Shown: positions 1-7,517 of the stretch, piece by piece
Layout of the letters: every line of letters starts with the position of its first letter
Numbering within the stretch: position 1 is the stretch's first letter
Assembly (NCBI GenBank): GCA_013299105.1
Contig: JAAFJY010000019.1
Coordinates: 1-64,000, forward strand
Reading direction: 5' to 3'
Length of the DNA stretch: 64,000 nt
From: Chitinophagales bacterium
Lineage (GTDB): Bacteria; Bacteroidota; Bacteroidia; Chitinophagales; Saprospiraceae
Notes under the pieces: model-generated
Seen by the model: the letters and a program-made list of their open reading frames with translations, nothing else
Told to the model about the DNA's origin: nothing
The model's database searches: none
Program-made: the position numbers and the translations under genes

Positions 1-316
1 CACGAATTCACGAGTTACGGGCTTAAACGATGAGGCATTTAATGGGTTGAATCGCTTTTCCATGCTGCAAAATGATTTTTTTCACATACAACATTGTTTG
101 CGTACATTTTGTGCGGGAACGGTAGGCCTACAGCCCCACGAGCATGGCTTTGTGGATCGCTAAGTGAGCTTATGCTTGAGATTTCTCCGAAGTTTTCAGT
201 TTTTAGTAAGAAAACCCCTGGACTTCAGCCTTACATTTGGAGGACTACCCATTTTTACAAGAAAAAACTGATGCCAAGGAACACTCAACACCAGTTTTTT
301 GATTTACCAGCTTTCT
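1..316. other. Intergenic stretch, no gene seen
   Basis: I see no convincing coding region here. Near 182-200 there is a short match to the repeat found around 20586-20603 (core ctccgaagttttcagt), and 216-230 resembles the palindromic core of the repeat at 7046-7150 in the opposite orientation. These look like fragments of dispersed intergenic repeats. Confidence 0.5.
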
Positions 317-2551
317 TCAATCCAAAAACAATTGCGTTACACCAGCTGCGTCGATCGCCCATTGTTGGTCATAGACTTCCTCGGCAGCTTCGACTGCATC
401 TACCCGTTGAAGGTTTTGGGCATCAGCCTTGAGTAAAAGTAGGTTACCAACGCTCATTTTGGAGTTGAGTTTTGCCAGTAGTGATTTCGCCCCTCTCAAG
501 TCCAGTTGCTGCACCACTTGTCCATAAAAGGGCATCTCCAACCAGATGATTTCCCTGGCCTCAACATCCAGCATCCCAAACACCAAGCCCTTGGTCAGAC
601 CCTGGTTGATGCGCACCTGGTGTTGCACACAAGAAGGATCATAAGCTACTCCAGTCTCTTCGGATATCTGCATGTGGAATTGGCTGTTCATCCAGCCCAG
701 CACCAGGTTTGGTGTGATTTCTCCATTGCTGTAAGCATTACAAGTGAACACGACGTACCTGACATGGGCTTTGGCCAAGGCTTGCAAATCCAGCTCAATG
801 TACTCGGCGGTCCCCACTTTTTCAGGGATCGAGCGGATGTCACCGCTGTGTTTGCACCCAGTTGCGACCAGGTTATGATAGGAACAAACTTCTACTTTCC
901 GGTCAAAAGCGAGAAAACAACTCAGGTCCATGTCCAAGTGCTGGGCAGGCAAGTCCTTGCCCCATTGCATGAATAGCCTTACTTGATCGCTCTCCACCGG
1001 GAAGCGCGTGCCGATCAGGGCACTTGGCAAGTCTTGCACCGATTCGCTGCGATCGCCAATCGCCAAGGGCATGTTGAACAAGAGCGGGTCAATGAAAATG
1101 GTCTTGTTGGTGTTTTCTACGCCCGCAAAACGCTTTCTCATCGCACTGAGGCACAGTTCCTCCGTCATGGCCTTCATTTCCTCCAATTGTTCTTCACTGT
1201 ATAGTTTCAACAACCGATGCGCTGGCACCGACTTGGGAGTAGCACCCAAAGGGCGTACAGTGCGTTGTTGATCGGCCTGAAAGTAAAGTTGGGCATACAT
1301 GTTCAGGGTAAAAACCAAGCGAGCGGGTACTTTGTCGATCACCGTCTCGAAAGCTTCCACCGCTGTTTTAGGACCAAACCAGAGCATATTGGCGAACAAT
1401 GACCGTGCAAACAAACCCGGGCGTTCTTTCAACAAACGGAAAGTCTCGTCCGCATCGTTGCGCAAGCGAAAATGGTTCACTCTTGCTTGCCAAACGGTGT
1501 AATCTTGCCGATAAAATACGTCCATCAAGCGGGCTAGGTTTTGGAAGCCCTCTTTTTTGGCGTATTCAGCCAGGCGCAAAGCCCGGATGAAGCGTACCCA
1601 CATTCCCCTTTTGGCGTGCATGGTTTCACAGGCTTGTTCAGCGCTCATGGGCAGGCCATTGAGCCAAGTCGCCACCATGCGGCAGGTTTTTCGGTCGTAC
1701 TTCAAATCCAATTCAGCTTTTTTGGCCAATTTGGCAGCGGCGCTTTTATCCTCTTTGGTGGTAATATGCCTTTGGTTGCGGCTTGCTCTGTGTACAATCG
1801 TCGAGGGTGCGATGAGTTGCAAAAATCCGGTTTTTTCAAACCAAAGGTAGCGCAGCACATCGCTGGGGTTTTTGACCAGGGCTTGTGCCTGTTCGGGTTT
1901 GCCCACTTCGATACAAGTGCGGATGACCAAAACCAGGGTTTCCTTCATGCCAATGTTCAAAGTCGGCAGTGGAAATTGGGCCAGCAAAGTCTTCAAGCTA
2001 TCCACTTGGGTGGCATCCAAGGCTGTTTTCGACTCCAAAAGATTGGTATAATAACGCTGAAGGTCCTCTTCGGTCCAGAGCTGGAGCAGTTTTTTCTTGC
2101 TGCCTTGGCCGTAGTTTTCAATTTTAGCAAATTCAAAAGGAGTACCACAAAAGGGGCAACCATTGTAGCGCTCCAGCGGAAAAGTATCCGCAGGGATGAC
2201 GTGGCCACAGTCCAGGCGCGTACCACGCCCGCCAACGAGGTTGACAAACCAGGTCACCAGGTGATCAACCCTGCTTTCGCCCGTGGGCACCTGCCAGCCT
2301 TTCACCAAAGGAGCCCAATTATTGCCCACATTCAATACTTCGCGAAAAGTATCCAACACCTCCAGTTTGAACGGTGCATCGGCACCGTTCAGGGCATGCA
2401 GCAGGGACTCTGACAAATCAAAGCCCAATTTGGACAGATTAGCGACCAAAGCTGCGGTTGTTTCAGTAATCGTGCTATTTGTCTCTCCCCTAAAATCACG
2501 GGGCACTAAAATGGCGTTTTGACGAATGCCAATTTTTAACAAGTCTTTCAT
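317..2551 (-). CDS. RING-like and TerD-like domain protein (MXAN_6230/SCO0854 type)
   Basis: A 744-residue soluble protein with no signal peptide. Residues 115-135 carry C115, H117, C132 and C135 (CGH then CPFC), a compact zinc-binding RING/zinc-ribbon-like site. The C-terminal part, roughly 505-700, resembles TerD: a DMDLSCFLAFD strand, then the HSGD-x-R motif and a long beta-rich segment. The middle is helical and Lys/Arg rich. This arrangement matches what I know as the MXAN_6230/SCO0854 family of RING-domain proteins, which are linked to tellurite-type (ter) stress systems; that link is family knowledge and not shown here. No other ter gene is adjacent. The start is preceded by a long intergenic region, and the ATG fits the family N-terminus. 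The biochemical function is unknown. Confidence 0.75.
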   Translation of the reverse strand: MKDLLKIGIRQNAILVPRDFRGETNSTITETTAALVANLSKLGFDLSESLLHALNGADAPFKLEVLDTFREVLNVGNNWAPLVKGWQVPTGESRVDHLVTWFVNLVGGRGTRLDCGHVIPADTFPLERYNGCPFCGTPFEFAKIENYGQGSKKKLLQLWTEEDLQRYYTNLLESKTALDATQVDSLKTLLAQFPLPTLNIGMKETLVLVIRTCIEVGKPEQAQALVKNPSDVLRYLWFEKTGFLQLIAPSTIVHRASRNQRHITTKEDKSAAAKLAKKAELDLKYDRKTCRMVATWLNGLPMSAEQACETMHAKRGMWVRFIRALRLAEYAKKEGFQNLARLMDVFYRQDYTVWQARVNHFRLRNDADETFRLLKERPGLFARSLFANMLWFGPKTAVEAFETVIDKVPARLVFTLNMYAQLYFQADQQRTVRPLGATPKSVPAHRLLKLYSEEQLEEMKAMTEELCLSAMRKRFAGVENTNKTIFIDPLLFNMPLAIGDRSESVQDLPSALIGTRFPVESDQVRLFMQWGKDLPAQHLDMDLSCFLAFDRKVEVCSYHNLVATGCKHSGDIRSIPEKVGTAEYIELDLQALAKAHVRYVVFTCNAYSNGEITPNLVLGWMNSQFHMQISEETGVAYDPSCVQHQVRINQGLTKGLVFGMLDVEAREIIWLEMPFYGQVVQQLDLRGAKSLLAKLNSKMSVGNLLLLKADAQNLQRVDAVEAAEEVYDQQWAIDAAGVTQLFLD

Positions 2552-2629
2552 TGGGTTTTTAGGTTAAACACCAGGTAATTGTGAGACTAACAGATGGCAG
2601 TAAGTGCCACTTGACCTGGGTGGTTTTGC

Positions 2630-2911
2630 AAGGCAGGCAGGATTCGAACCTGCGACCCATAGATTTCGATTGGAGTAAGTTCCGTTTGACCTTGTTAGAG
2701 CATGTTTAAAATTTTTTGTTTGCCGTAAAACGGCCCAATTTCACCTACCCTTCGTTAGGAAAATGCTCATTATGCGCTGCATAACTCCGCTTTTCCTGCC
2801 TCGGTTAGTCAAAATTTGACTCGTTTTCCGCCTAATCCTCTAATATTTAAACACGCTCTTAGAGGTAATTGCGCAACTGGTGCTATTGCTCTACCCCTGA
2901 GCTACTGCCTT
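2630..2911 (-). pseudogene. tRNA-like gene interrupted by a small inverted-repeat element
   Basis: Read on the minus strand, the locus starts with an acceptor strand AAGGCAG and a D-arm GCTC-AGGGGTA-GAGC (2886-2911). It ends with a T-arm GCAGG-TTCGAAT-CCTGC followed by the complementary acceptor strand CTGCCTT (2630-2653). All 7 acceptor pairs and all 5 T-stem pairs can form. Between the arms, where about 22 bases are expected, there are more than 200. Of these, 161 are the element at 2698-2858. Even with it removed, about 70 bases remain and no normal anticodon loop is obvious, so I cannot assign an amino acid. It is most likely a dead tRNA. An unusual intron-like interruption is possible, but I see no group I core sequences. 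Confidence 0.55.
2698..2858. mobile_element. 161-bp MITE-like element with TTA target duplication
   Basis: The ends are inverted repeats: GAGCATGTTTAAA at 2698-2710 and TTTAAACACGCTC at 2846-2858, differing at one of 13 positions. Directly flanking TTA at 2695-2697 and 2859-2861 looks like a 3-bp target-site duplication, as made by some IS5-type transposases (family knowledge). There is no open reading frame inside, so it is a non-autonomous element. It sits inside the tRNA-like locus. Confidence 0.65.
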
Positions 2912-3099
2912 GTTTGGGGTTTTAAACAAATGGAAAGGTAGTGAAAGTTCCTGGTTGCTTCGTTTCGGTTTATTGAAAAAGTTTAAAGCTGTGGTTTCAA
3001 TCCCATAAAATGACAGGTTTTCGTCAGTAGAACCTGTTTTTGCTGGGTAATTCAGTGGGATTAACAATCAAGCTTTGAAAATATTAACCATGAGCTCCT

Positions 3100-4434
3100 T
3101 CACCGCCAATTGATCGCATGATCCAATATCTTTTGTTGCATGGCTTCGATCTTATCCACGCCGCTAGCCCTTTCCAGCACCTTGCCTCTGCTGTCAAGCA
3201 GGATTAGGGTAGGGAAAGCATTGGTTTTCCATTTGCGAAGTAAAGCCTGGCTTTCTTCCGTTTTTTGAGGAACAATGACGTGCTGCCACTTCATACCCAT
3301 TTCCTCAATCAGGCGTTTAGCAGCATCGGGATTGTCGTCAAAGGCCAAACTGAGCACTTGGATGCTATCACCCTTGGCTTCCCATAGTTTTTTCAAACCT
3401 GGAATGCCCTTGATGCATGGCCCGCACCAAGAACCCCAAAAGTCGATCAAGGTGGGTTTGCCCTTAAACTGGTCTAAGGTGAGGTCTTGTCCCAAGAGGT
3501 CTTTAAAATGAAAGTTGGGAAATATCCTGCCCGGTACAGTGCCTATCCAGTCGAATTTACCCAGCGGTTCCAGGGTGATGGTATCCATTTGCAGTGGGCT
3601 GAATTTGATTCGATAAATGCTACCATTGAGCTCAATCGAATCACCTTGTATTGTTTCCACCCTACTGTTGTATTTATCTGCTTCCTCAATGGGGCAAATG
3701 ATCACTTCTTGTTTGTACGAGGCATCCCCATTGGGTTCGATCCGAATACCAGCATAATAGTTTTTTCCATCGAGCACAAACTGCCCGGAACGCACCCGGA
3801 AGAAAAAATAAGGTGTCAAAAGACGGTCTAAAACCCGATTAGGGCCATTGTAATTGTAATTCGGATTAAATGGTTTCAGGTTAATTGGAGTTTGGTACCA
3901 TTTGACCGTTTTACCATCGTAGCCTTCGTAATTGACGGTTACTTCAGGCAAATCTTCCGTTTTCCAGGACTTTTCTTTGTTGAAATAAACACTGGTGTCA
4001 AAACGAAAAACCTGATCATCGCTGAAGTCCTGGTTATTGTTGGCATCAACAATCATCACTTTGTTGCCTCCTTTGAGGCCACTCAGGCAATAAATTCTCG
4101 TTTTTAAGTTATTTTTTTGAAAAAAAGCAGTGTCCAGTGTTTTGCTTCTTTCACTTTTAAAGTAGTCAGCTGCCGATATCCTGCCTGCTTTATAGGTGGT
4201 GAACATGCTGTAACTACGATGAGAGGTCGTAGCATAAATCTTAAATGTGTCCAAATCAGTAGGCATCCCTGAAAATGCTACATTGTTGTCTCTTAGCTGA
4301 GCAAACGGTATAGTTGCATGAGCAAAAGGGCTGACCGTTTTTTGTATTTCAGTTTTAATCTGAATCGGCGCTTGCGCCATGCCCAACCCACAAATGAAAA
4401 GGCTGGATAAGAAAAACAGGATTGTGTTACGCAT
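3100..4434 (-). CDS. TlpA-family thiol-disulfide oxidoreductase
   Basis: A 444-residue exported protein. The first about 20 residues form a signal peptide ending near MAQA. Residues 320-444 form a thioredoxin fold with the redox motif WCGPC at 336-340 and the cis-proline loop FPTL near 408. The first about 290 residues are a beta-rich domain often found ahead of TlpA/ResA-like modules in Bacteroidota. It is expected to act in the periplasm or at the outer face of the inner membrane, reducing disulfides on client proteins. The CxxC is intact, so it should be redox active. No cytochrome-maturation gene is adjacent, so the client is unknown. It is monocistronic, with gaps on both sides. Confidence 0.85.
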   Translation of the reverse strand: MRNTILFFLSSLFICGLGMAQAPIQIKTEIQKTVSPFAHATIPFAQLRDNNVAFSGMPTDLDTFKIYATTSHRSYSMFTTYKAGRISAADYFKSERSKTLDTAFFQKNNLKTRIYCLSGLKGGNKVMIVDANNNQDFSDDQVFRFDTSVYFNKEKSWKTEDLPEVTVNYEGYDGKTVKWYQTPINLKPFNPNYNYNGPNRVLDRLLTPYFFFRVRSGQFVLDGKNYYAGIRIEPNGDASYKQEVIICPIEEADKYNSRVETIQGDSIELNGSIYRIKFSPLQMDTITLEPLGKFDWIGTVPGRIFPNFHFKDLLGQDLTLDQFKGKPTLIDFWGSWCGPCIKGIPGLKKLWEAKGDSIQVLSLAFDDNPDAAKRLIEEMGMKWQHVIVPQKTEESQALLRKWKTNAFPTLILLDSRGKVLERASGVDKIEAMQQKILDHAINWR

Positions 4435-4706
4435 GTAGAGAGTTTGTGTGGATGGATTGAATATAGCATCTTCGGTTTCGGTTCAATCATACTTTACTGC
4501 TTGCTTGAGCACCTCTTTCAAAATGGGGGCCAATCAATTGATCAGATGTGGTGTGGATTGTTTTTGGTGTGTTCAGCTGTTAATCAAAATCAATCAACCA
4601 ATACAAAATCCTTAATTCCTAACAATCTTCAGTTTACTAAATACGGCTTAAAGATACCTTTAATATTGATTTGACGCAAGGGGGTAGCAAAAACTCCCCC
4701 AAAACT

Positions 4707-4732
4707 CAAAAAGCGACCGCAAAGCAGTCGCT
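4707..4732 (-). terminator. Intrinsic terminator of the M56 peptidase gene
   Basis: On the minus strand, AGCGAC-TGCTTTGCG-GTCGCT is followed by a run of five T. It lies 26 bases beyond the peptidase stop codon. A second G/C-rich hairpin (GGGGGAG...CTACCCCC) follows downstream, at about 4680-4700. The rest of the 4435-4757 gap shows no gene. Confidence 0.6.
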
Positions 4733-4757
4733 AACCTGGACTTTGTTCAAGCCTGGC

Positions 4758-6326
4758 TTATTGAGGTGATTTCTTACCTTTTTTTGGTGTAGGAGGCGGT
4801 GGTGGCGGAGGCGGAGGTACGCCCTGCTTTGCAGCTTCTTTCCATTCAGCTTCAGTGGGCAAGGGGGCTGGAGGCGGTGGAGGTGGTGCCATTTGAGCCT
4901 GTTTTTTTCCCTTTGGGGCAGGGGGCGGTGGAGGAGGTGGCGGCGGTGAGGCCACAATGTCTCCATTGCCAATGCCAGGAATAGGAACAGGGGCAGGTGG
5001 CGGGGCTGGCATTTCCCGCTCATTGAGTTTCCCCTTGGGGGCTGGCATGGGAGCTGGAGCCGGGCTAGGATGAGGTGCCGGAGCAGGTACTTCGATCCAG
5101 GTGCCTGGCGCGGGTGGAGCAGGCGGCGGAGGTGGTGTGATTTTCCTAAGGTTCTCAATCAGGTCCTGGTACTTGGGATAATCTGCCGGGTCGATGGTTT
5201 TGCCGTCAATTTGTAGGTTTTTGATCTGGTCTTTTTCCAGCGCAAGCCAAACGTTTTTACCCTTGTAGTTTTTCAAGTTGATCTTGCGTTCGCCGCTGGG
5301 AGCCGGGACGGTATCCCGCGCCCAAACAGCGGATGGGGCCAAGGGCTTGGGAGCCCGCATAGACTGAAGGGTCAAAGCCCCCAGTACCAGCAAGACCATG
5401 CTGCCCAGACTGAGTTTTCCTAACATGTCGGATGTATTTGAAGGTGATTGTAAAATGCGTTGAATGCGGCGCAGCAAGGGTTTTTCGGTGCCAATTGCGC
5501 CCAAAGCCAACTGTGGTGCAGCCTTTTTTTGCCATTCTTGCAAAAAAAGCAGGGTTTTGGCATATACCAGGGCATTGCCTTGGCTGGCCAGGACCAAGTC
5601 GTCGCAGCAATGCTCCCGCTCAAGCCGAATAACAGCAGAAATGTACCACACTGCCGGATTGAAGTAAAAAATGCACTCGACCACCGTTTGCAACAAATTG
5701 AACAAGTAGTCGCGGCGCAAAACATGGGCCAGTTCGTGGGCAAAAACAGCCTCTACTTGCTCCTTGCTCAAGCCACTGAGTAGGCCAGCAGGCACCAAAA
5801 CCATCGGTTTGAGCCAACTCAAAGTGAGTGGTGTGGTGATTTGGCTGGATTCGGCCAGGATTACCTGTTGGCTCAATCCCAACTGCGACGCTATTTTTTC
5901 AAAAACAAGTTGCCACGACGACACGGCACTAGAATCTGCGTTTTTCTTTAAATTGCCAATACTCCACAAGCCCCAAGCCAGGCGCAAAAGAAAAAATGCC
6001 AAGCCCAAAACCCACAAGGTCATCAAAACTGGGGCCTGTTGGTTGAAAAACTGGGTCAATTGCCCCGTCCAATGCAAATCCGCATCGGCATCCAGGGTTT
6101 CTTGAAGATTTACCTTTAAGGCGTTGATTTGCCGCCAAAACGTACCAAACGCTGCCAGCAACACCCATACCAAAGCCACACCCGCCAGGCTATAACGCCA
6201 AGTGGCCCAACCCTGGGGCAAAACGCGCAGGCTCAAGAAAAGCAAAAGCCCAATCAAAGGTGCCTGCCACAAGGAATGAAGCAAGGTCCAGGATAGGCTG
6301 TGGGTGATTATCTCCATGTTTTGCAT
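4758..6326 (-). CDS. M56-family (BlaR1/MecR1-like) membrane metallopeptidase with proline-rich tail
   Basis: A 522-residue protein with several N-terminal membrane helices. It carries the gluzincin site HELAH at 197-201 and a downstream EREHCCDD segment at 236-243, the usual M56 zinc-ligand region. M56 proteins sense a signal and cleave a BlaI/MecI-type repressor, and such a repressor gene lies 119 bases upstream on the same strand. There is no penicillin-sensor domain, so the signal is unlikely to be a beta-lactam through the BlaR1 route. From about residue 395 to the end, the chain is built of long proline runs with Ala, Pro and KGKK segments. This resembles a periplasm-spanning TonB-like linker without a recognisable TonB fold. 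Confidence 0.85.
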   Translation of the reverse strand: MQNMEIITHSLSWTLLHSLWQAPLIGLLLFLSLRVLPQGWATWRYSLAGVALVWVLLAAFGTFWRQINALKVNLQETLDADADLHWTGQLTQFFNQQAPVLMTLWVLGLAFFLLRLAWGLWSIGNLKKNADSSAVSSWQLVFEKIASQLGLSQQVILAESSQITTPLTLSWLKPMVLVPAGLLSGLSKEQVEAVFAHELAHVLRRDYLFNLLQTVVECIFYFNPAVWYISAVIRLEREHCCDDLVLASQGNALVYAKTLLFLQEWQKKAAPQLALGAIGTEKPLLRRIQRILQSPSNTSDMLGKLSLGSMVLLVLGALTLQSMRAPKPLAPSAVWARDTVPAPSGERKINLKNYKGKNVWLALEKDQIKNLQIDGKTIDPADYPKYQDLIENLRKITPPPPPAPPAPGTWIEVPAPAPHPSPAPAPMPAPKGKLNEREMPAPPPAPVPIPGIGNGDIVASPPPPPPPPPAPKGKKQAQMAPPPPPPAPLPTEAEWKEAAKQGVPPPPPPPPPTPKKGKKSPQ

Positions 6327-6416
6327 AAAAAAACTGAATTCTTTTTGAAGTACGAATTACAACTTACGAAGGCGGCCCCAAATCCAAACCTCCCCGGAGC
6401 GCAAAATCAGCGCCCC

Positions 6417-6452
6417 TCTCCTCAACTTCTCAACCCCTCAATTTCTCAACTC
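6417..6452 (-). repeat. GTTGA tract at the 3' end of the BlaI-type gene
   Basis: On the coding strand, AGTTGAGAAATTGAGGGG continues as GTTGAGAAGTTGAGG. The stop TGA (6446-6448) is itself part of the first TTGAG unit. The same kind of tract occurs at six other gene ends in the window. Confidence 0.5.
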
Positions 6453-6844
6453 TTCCGCTCCATTTTCTCAATCAAGTCCCGAATTTCCTGCAATTCCTGC
6501 TCAGAGGCCTGGTGATTGCCCAAAGCCTGCATCACCAATTGCATGGCCGAGCCTTGGAAAGTGCTGTCCACAAAGCGTTGGAGCAATTGATTTTGCACTT
6601 TTTCGCGAGGAAAAGCTGCCACGTACTCGTGGGTACGCGAGCTGGTATCGCGCTGTACCAAGCCCTTTTCGGTCATGATTTGCATGAGTTTCAGGGTGGT
6701 GGTGTAGCCAATTTCGCGGCCATCCACTTGTTGTTGATTCAGCGTTTCATTGACTTCCCGCACTGTTGCTGGCCCCTTTTCCCAAAGTACATTCAGGATT
6801 TCCAACTCGGCGTCGGTGGGGTTGGGTAATGCATTTTTTTCCAT
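6446..6844 (-). CDS. BlaI/MecI-family transcriptional repressor
   Basis: A 132-residue winged-helix repressor. The N-terminal segment (TDAELEILNVLWEKGPATV, then TTTLKLMQIMTEKGLV) is the BlaI DNA-binding domain, and the C-terminal third is the dimerisation region. I start at 6844 (MEKNALPN). A longer reading to 6904 would place the start between the promoter elements and would translate through an operator. The gene precedes the M56 peptidase, forming the usual sensor-protease / repressor pair. Two TACGAA..TTCGTA palindromes bracket its promoter, so it should repress itself and the peptidase gene. Expected behaviour is cleavage by the M56 protease on signal, which relieves repression (family knowledge). 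Confidence 0.9.
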   Translation of the reverse strand: MEKNALPNPTDAELEILNVLWEKGPATVREVNETLNQQQVDGREIGYTTTLKLMQIMTEKGLVQRDTSSRTHEYVAAFPREKVQNQLLQRFVDSTFQGSAMQLVMQALGNHQASEQELQEIRDLIEKMERKS

Positions 6845-6855
6845 AAAGCAGTTTT

Positions 6856-6871
6856 TACGAAATCTTTCGTA
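6856..6871. promoter_or_regulatory. Operator palindrome, proximal
   Basis: TACGAAA-TC-TTTCGTA is a 7+7 bp perfect inverted repeat just downstream of the -7 element and 12 bp before the chosen ATG. It is the likely BlaI-type binding site. The half-site differs from the classical TACA/TGTA of staphylococcal BlaI. Confidence 0.6.
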
Positions 6872-6873
6872 CA

Positions 6874-6905
6874 CAAATGTAAGGGCGTAAAACATACCGC
6901 GCAAG
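6874..6905 (-). promoter_or_regulatory. Bacteroidota-type promoter of the repressor/peptidase pair
   Basis: On the minus strand, CTTG (-33 region, 6902-6905) is followed by a 20-nt spacer and TACATTTG (6874-6881), matching the TAnnTTTG -7 consensus. Operators lie on both sides. Confidence 0.55.
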
Positions 6906-6911
6906 TTTTTC

Positions 6912-6927
6912 TACGAAATTCTTCGTA
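6912..6927. promoter_or_regulatory. Operator palindrome, distal
   Basis: TACGAA-ATTC-TTCGTA has 6-bp perfect arms immediately upstream of the -33 element. It has the same half-site as the proximal operator 56 bp away. Confidence 0.55.
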
Positions 6928-7045
6928 ATTATTTTTGTGAATGCTCAAACAATGCATGCTTGATGTGGCATCTTTTGTGCTCTCTTGGGCCTTTTGTGCT
7001 CTTTTGTGTTTCAAAAAAAACTGGTTCTTTGACAAATCGTGTGCT

Positions 7046-7150
7046 TTTTGATGCAACTGCTGGATAGATGCTTGATGTGATTAGGGAAGCACATTTTGTC
7101 CCCGGACTGAAGTCCAGGGTTACACGATGCTGGATGTGAAACTGGTTTCA
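7046..7150. repeat. Dispersed repeat family C, copy 1
   Basis: It shares long blocks with 13519-13620: gatgcaac..ctggatagatgc, then the palindromic core CCCCGGACTGAAGTCCAGGG, then cacgatg.ggatgtg. It is non-coding and lies upstream of the BlaI-type promoter. Confidence 0.6.
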
Positions 7151-7327
7151 TTTTTGGGGTTTTGGAAAAAAGGTTTATAAATGGTCCTCTAAAAAATCTA
7201 CAATTCGGCACCAAAATGCTTTTGTCCATCCTCAGGCCTTATTCGGAGCCCCCAAATCAAATCTCGTATTTCGTATGTTTTATATCGTATGTCAAAAAGT
7301 CAACGTCAAAATGGTTCATTCGTATTT

Positions 7328-7452
7328 GAGCTAAAATAAGGTGTACAAATTTGCTTTTGAGGTTTAGCAAAAAAAGAGCACAACTTCCTTTCAGTCAGTT
7401 GCTAATCTTTTTTCACTAAACCCAAATCCGTCCACCCTATTTTTTTACGCTC
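7328..7452. repeat. Hairpin repeat family A, copy 1
   Basis: A 125-bp near-palindrome. The left arm GAGCTAAAATAAGGTG... pairs with the right arm ending ...CACCCTATTTTTTTACGCTC. An inner GGTTTAG/CTAAACC pair and a central CAACT..AGTTG stem extend the fold. It is one of four copies (others at 44788, 57588 and 62635). It lies 65 bp upstream of the MetE-like gene. Confidence 0.75.
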
Positions 7453-7517
7453 CCTTAGTACTTCTTTTTCTATCTTCCGCCCCGATTTTTCTATACAAGC
7501 AAAAGACCAACAAAAAC

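Noticed and set aside
94-432. 112-residue frame on the plus strand
   Set aside because: It overlaps the 3' end of the RING/TerD-like gene, has no family features, and its first half covers repeat fragments.
1541-2413. 290-residue plus-strand frame
   Set aside because: It is antisense to the RING/TerD-like gene. Its composition (His/Gln/Phe rich) is typical of a shadow frame.
2630-2911. Group I intron inside a tRNA anticodon loop
   Set aside because: The insert lacks recognisable P, Q, R, S core sequences and instead has inverted ends with a TTA duplication, as expected of a mobile element.
4706-5158. 150-residue His/Pro/Arg-rich minus-strand frame
   Set aside because: It is an out-of-frame reading of the G/C-skewed sequence encoding the proline-rich tail of the M56 peptidase.
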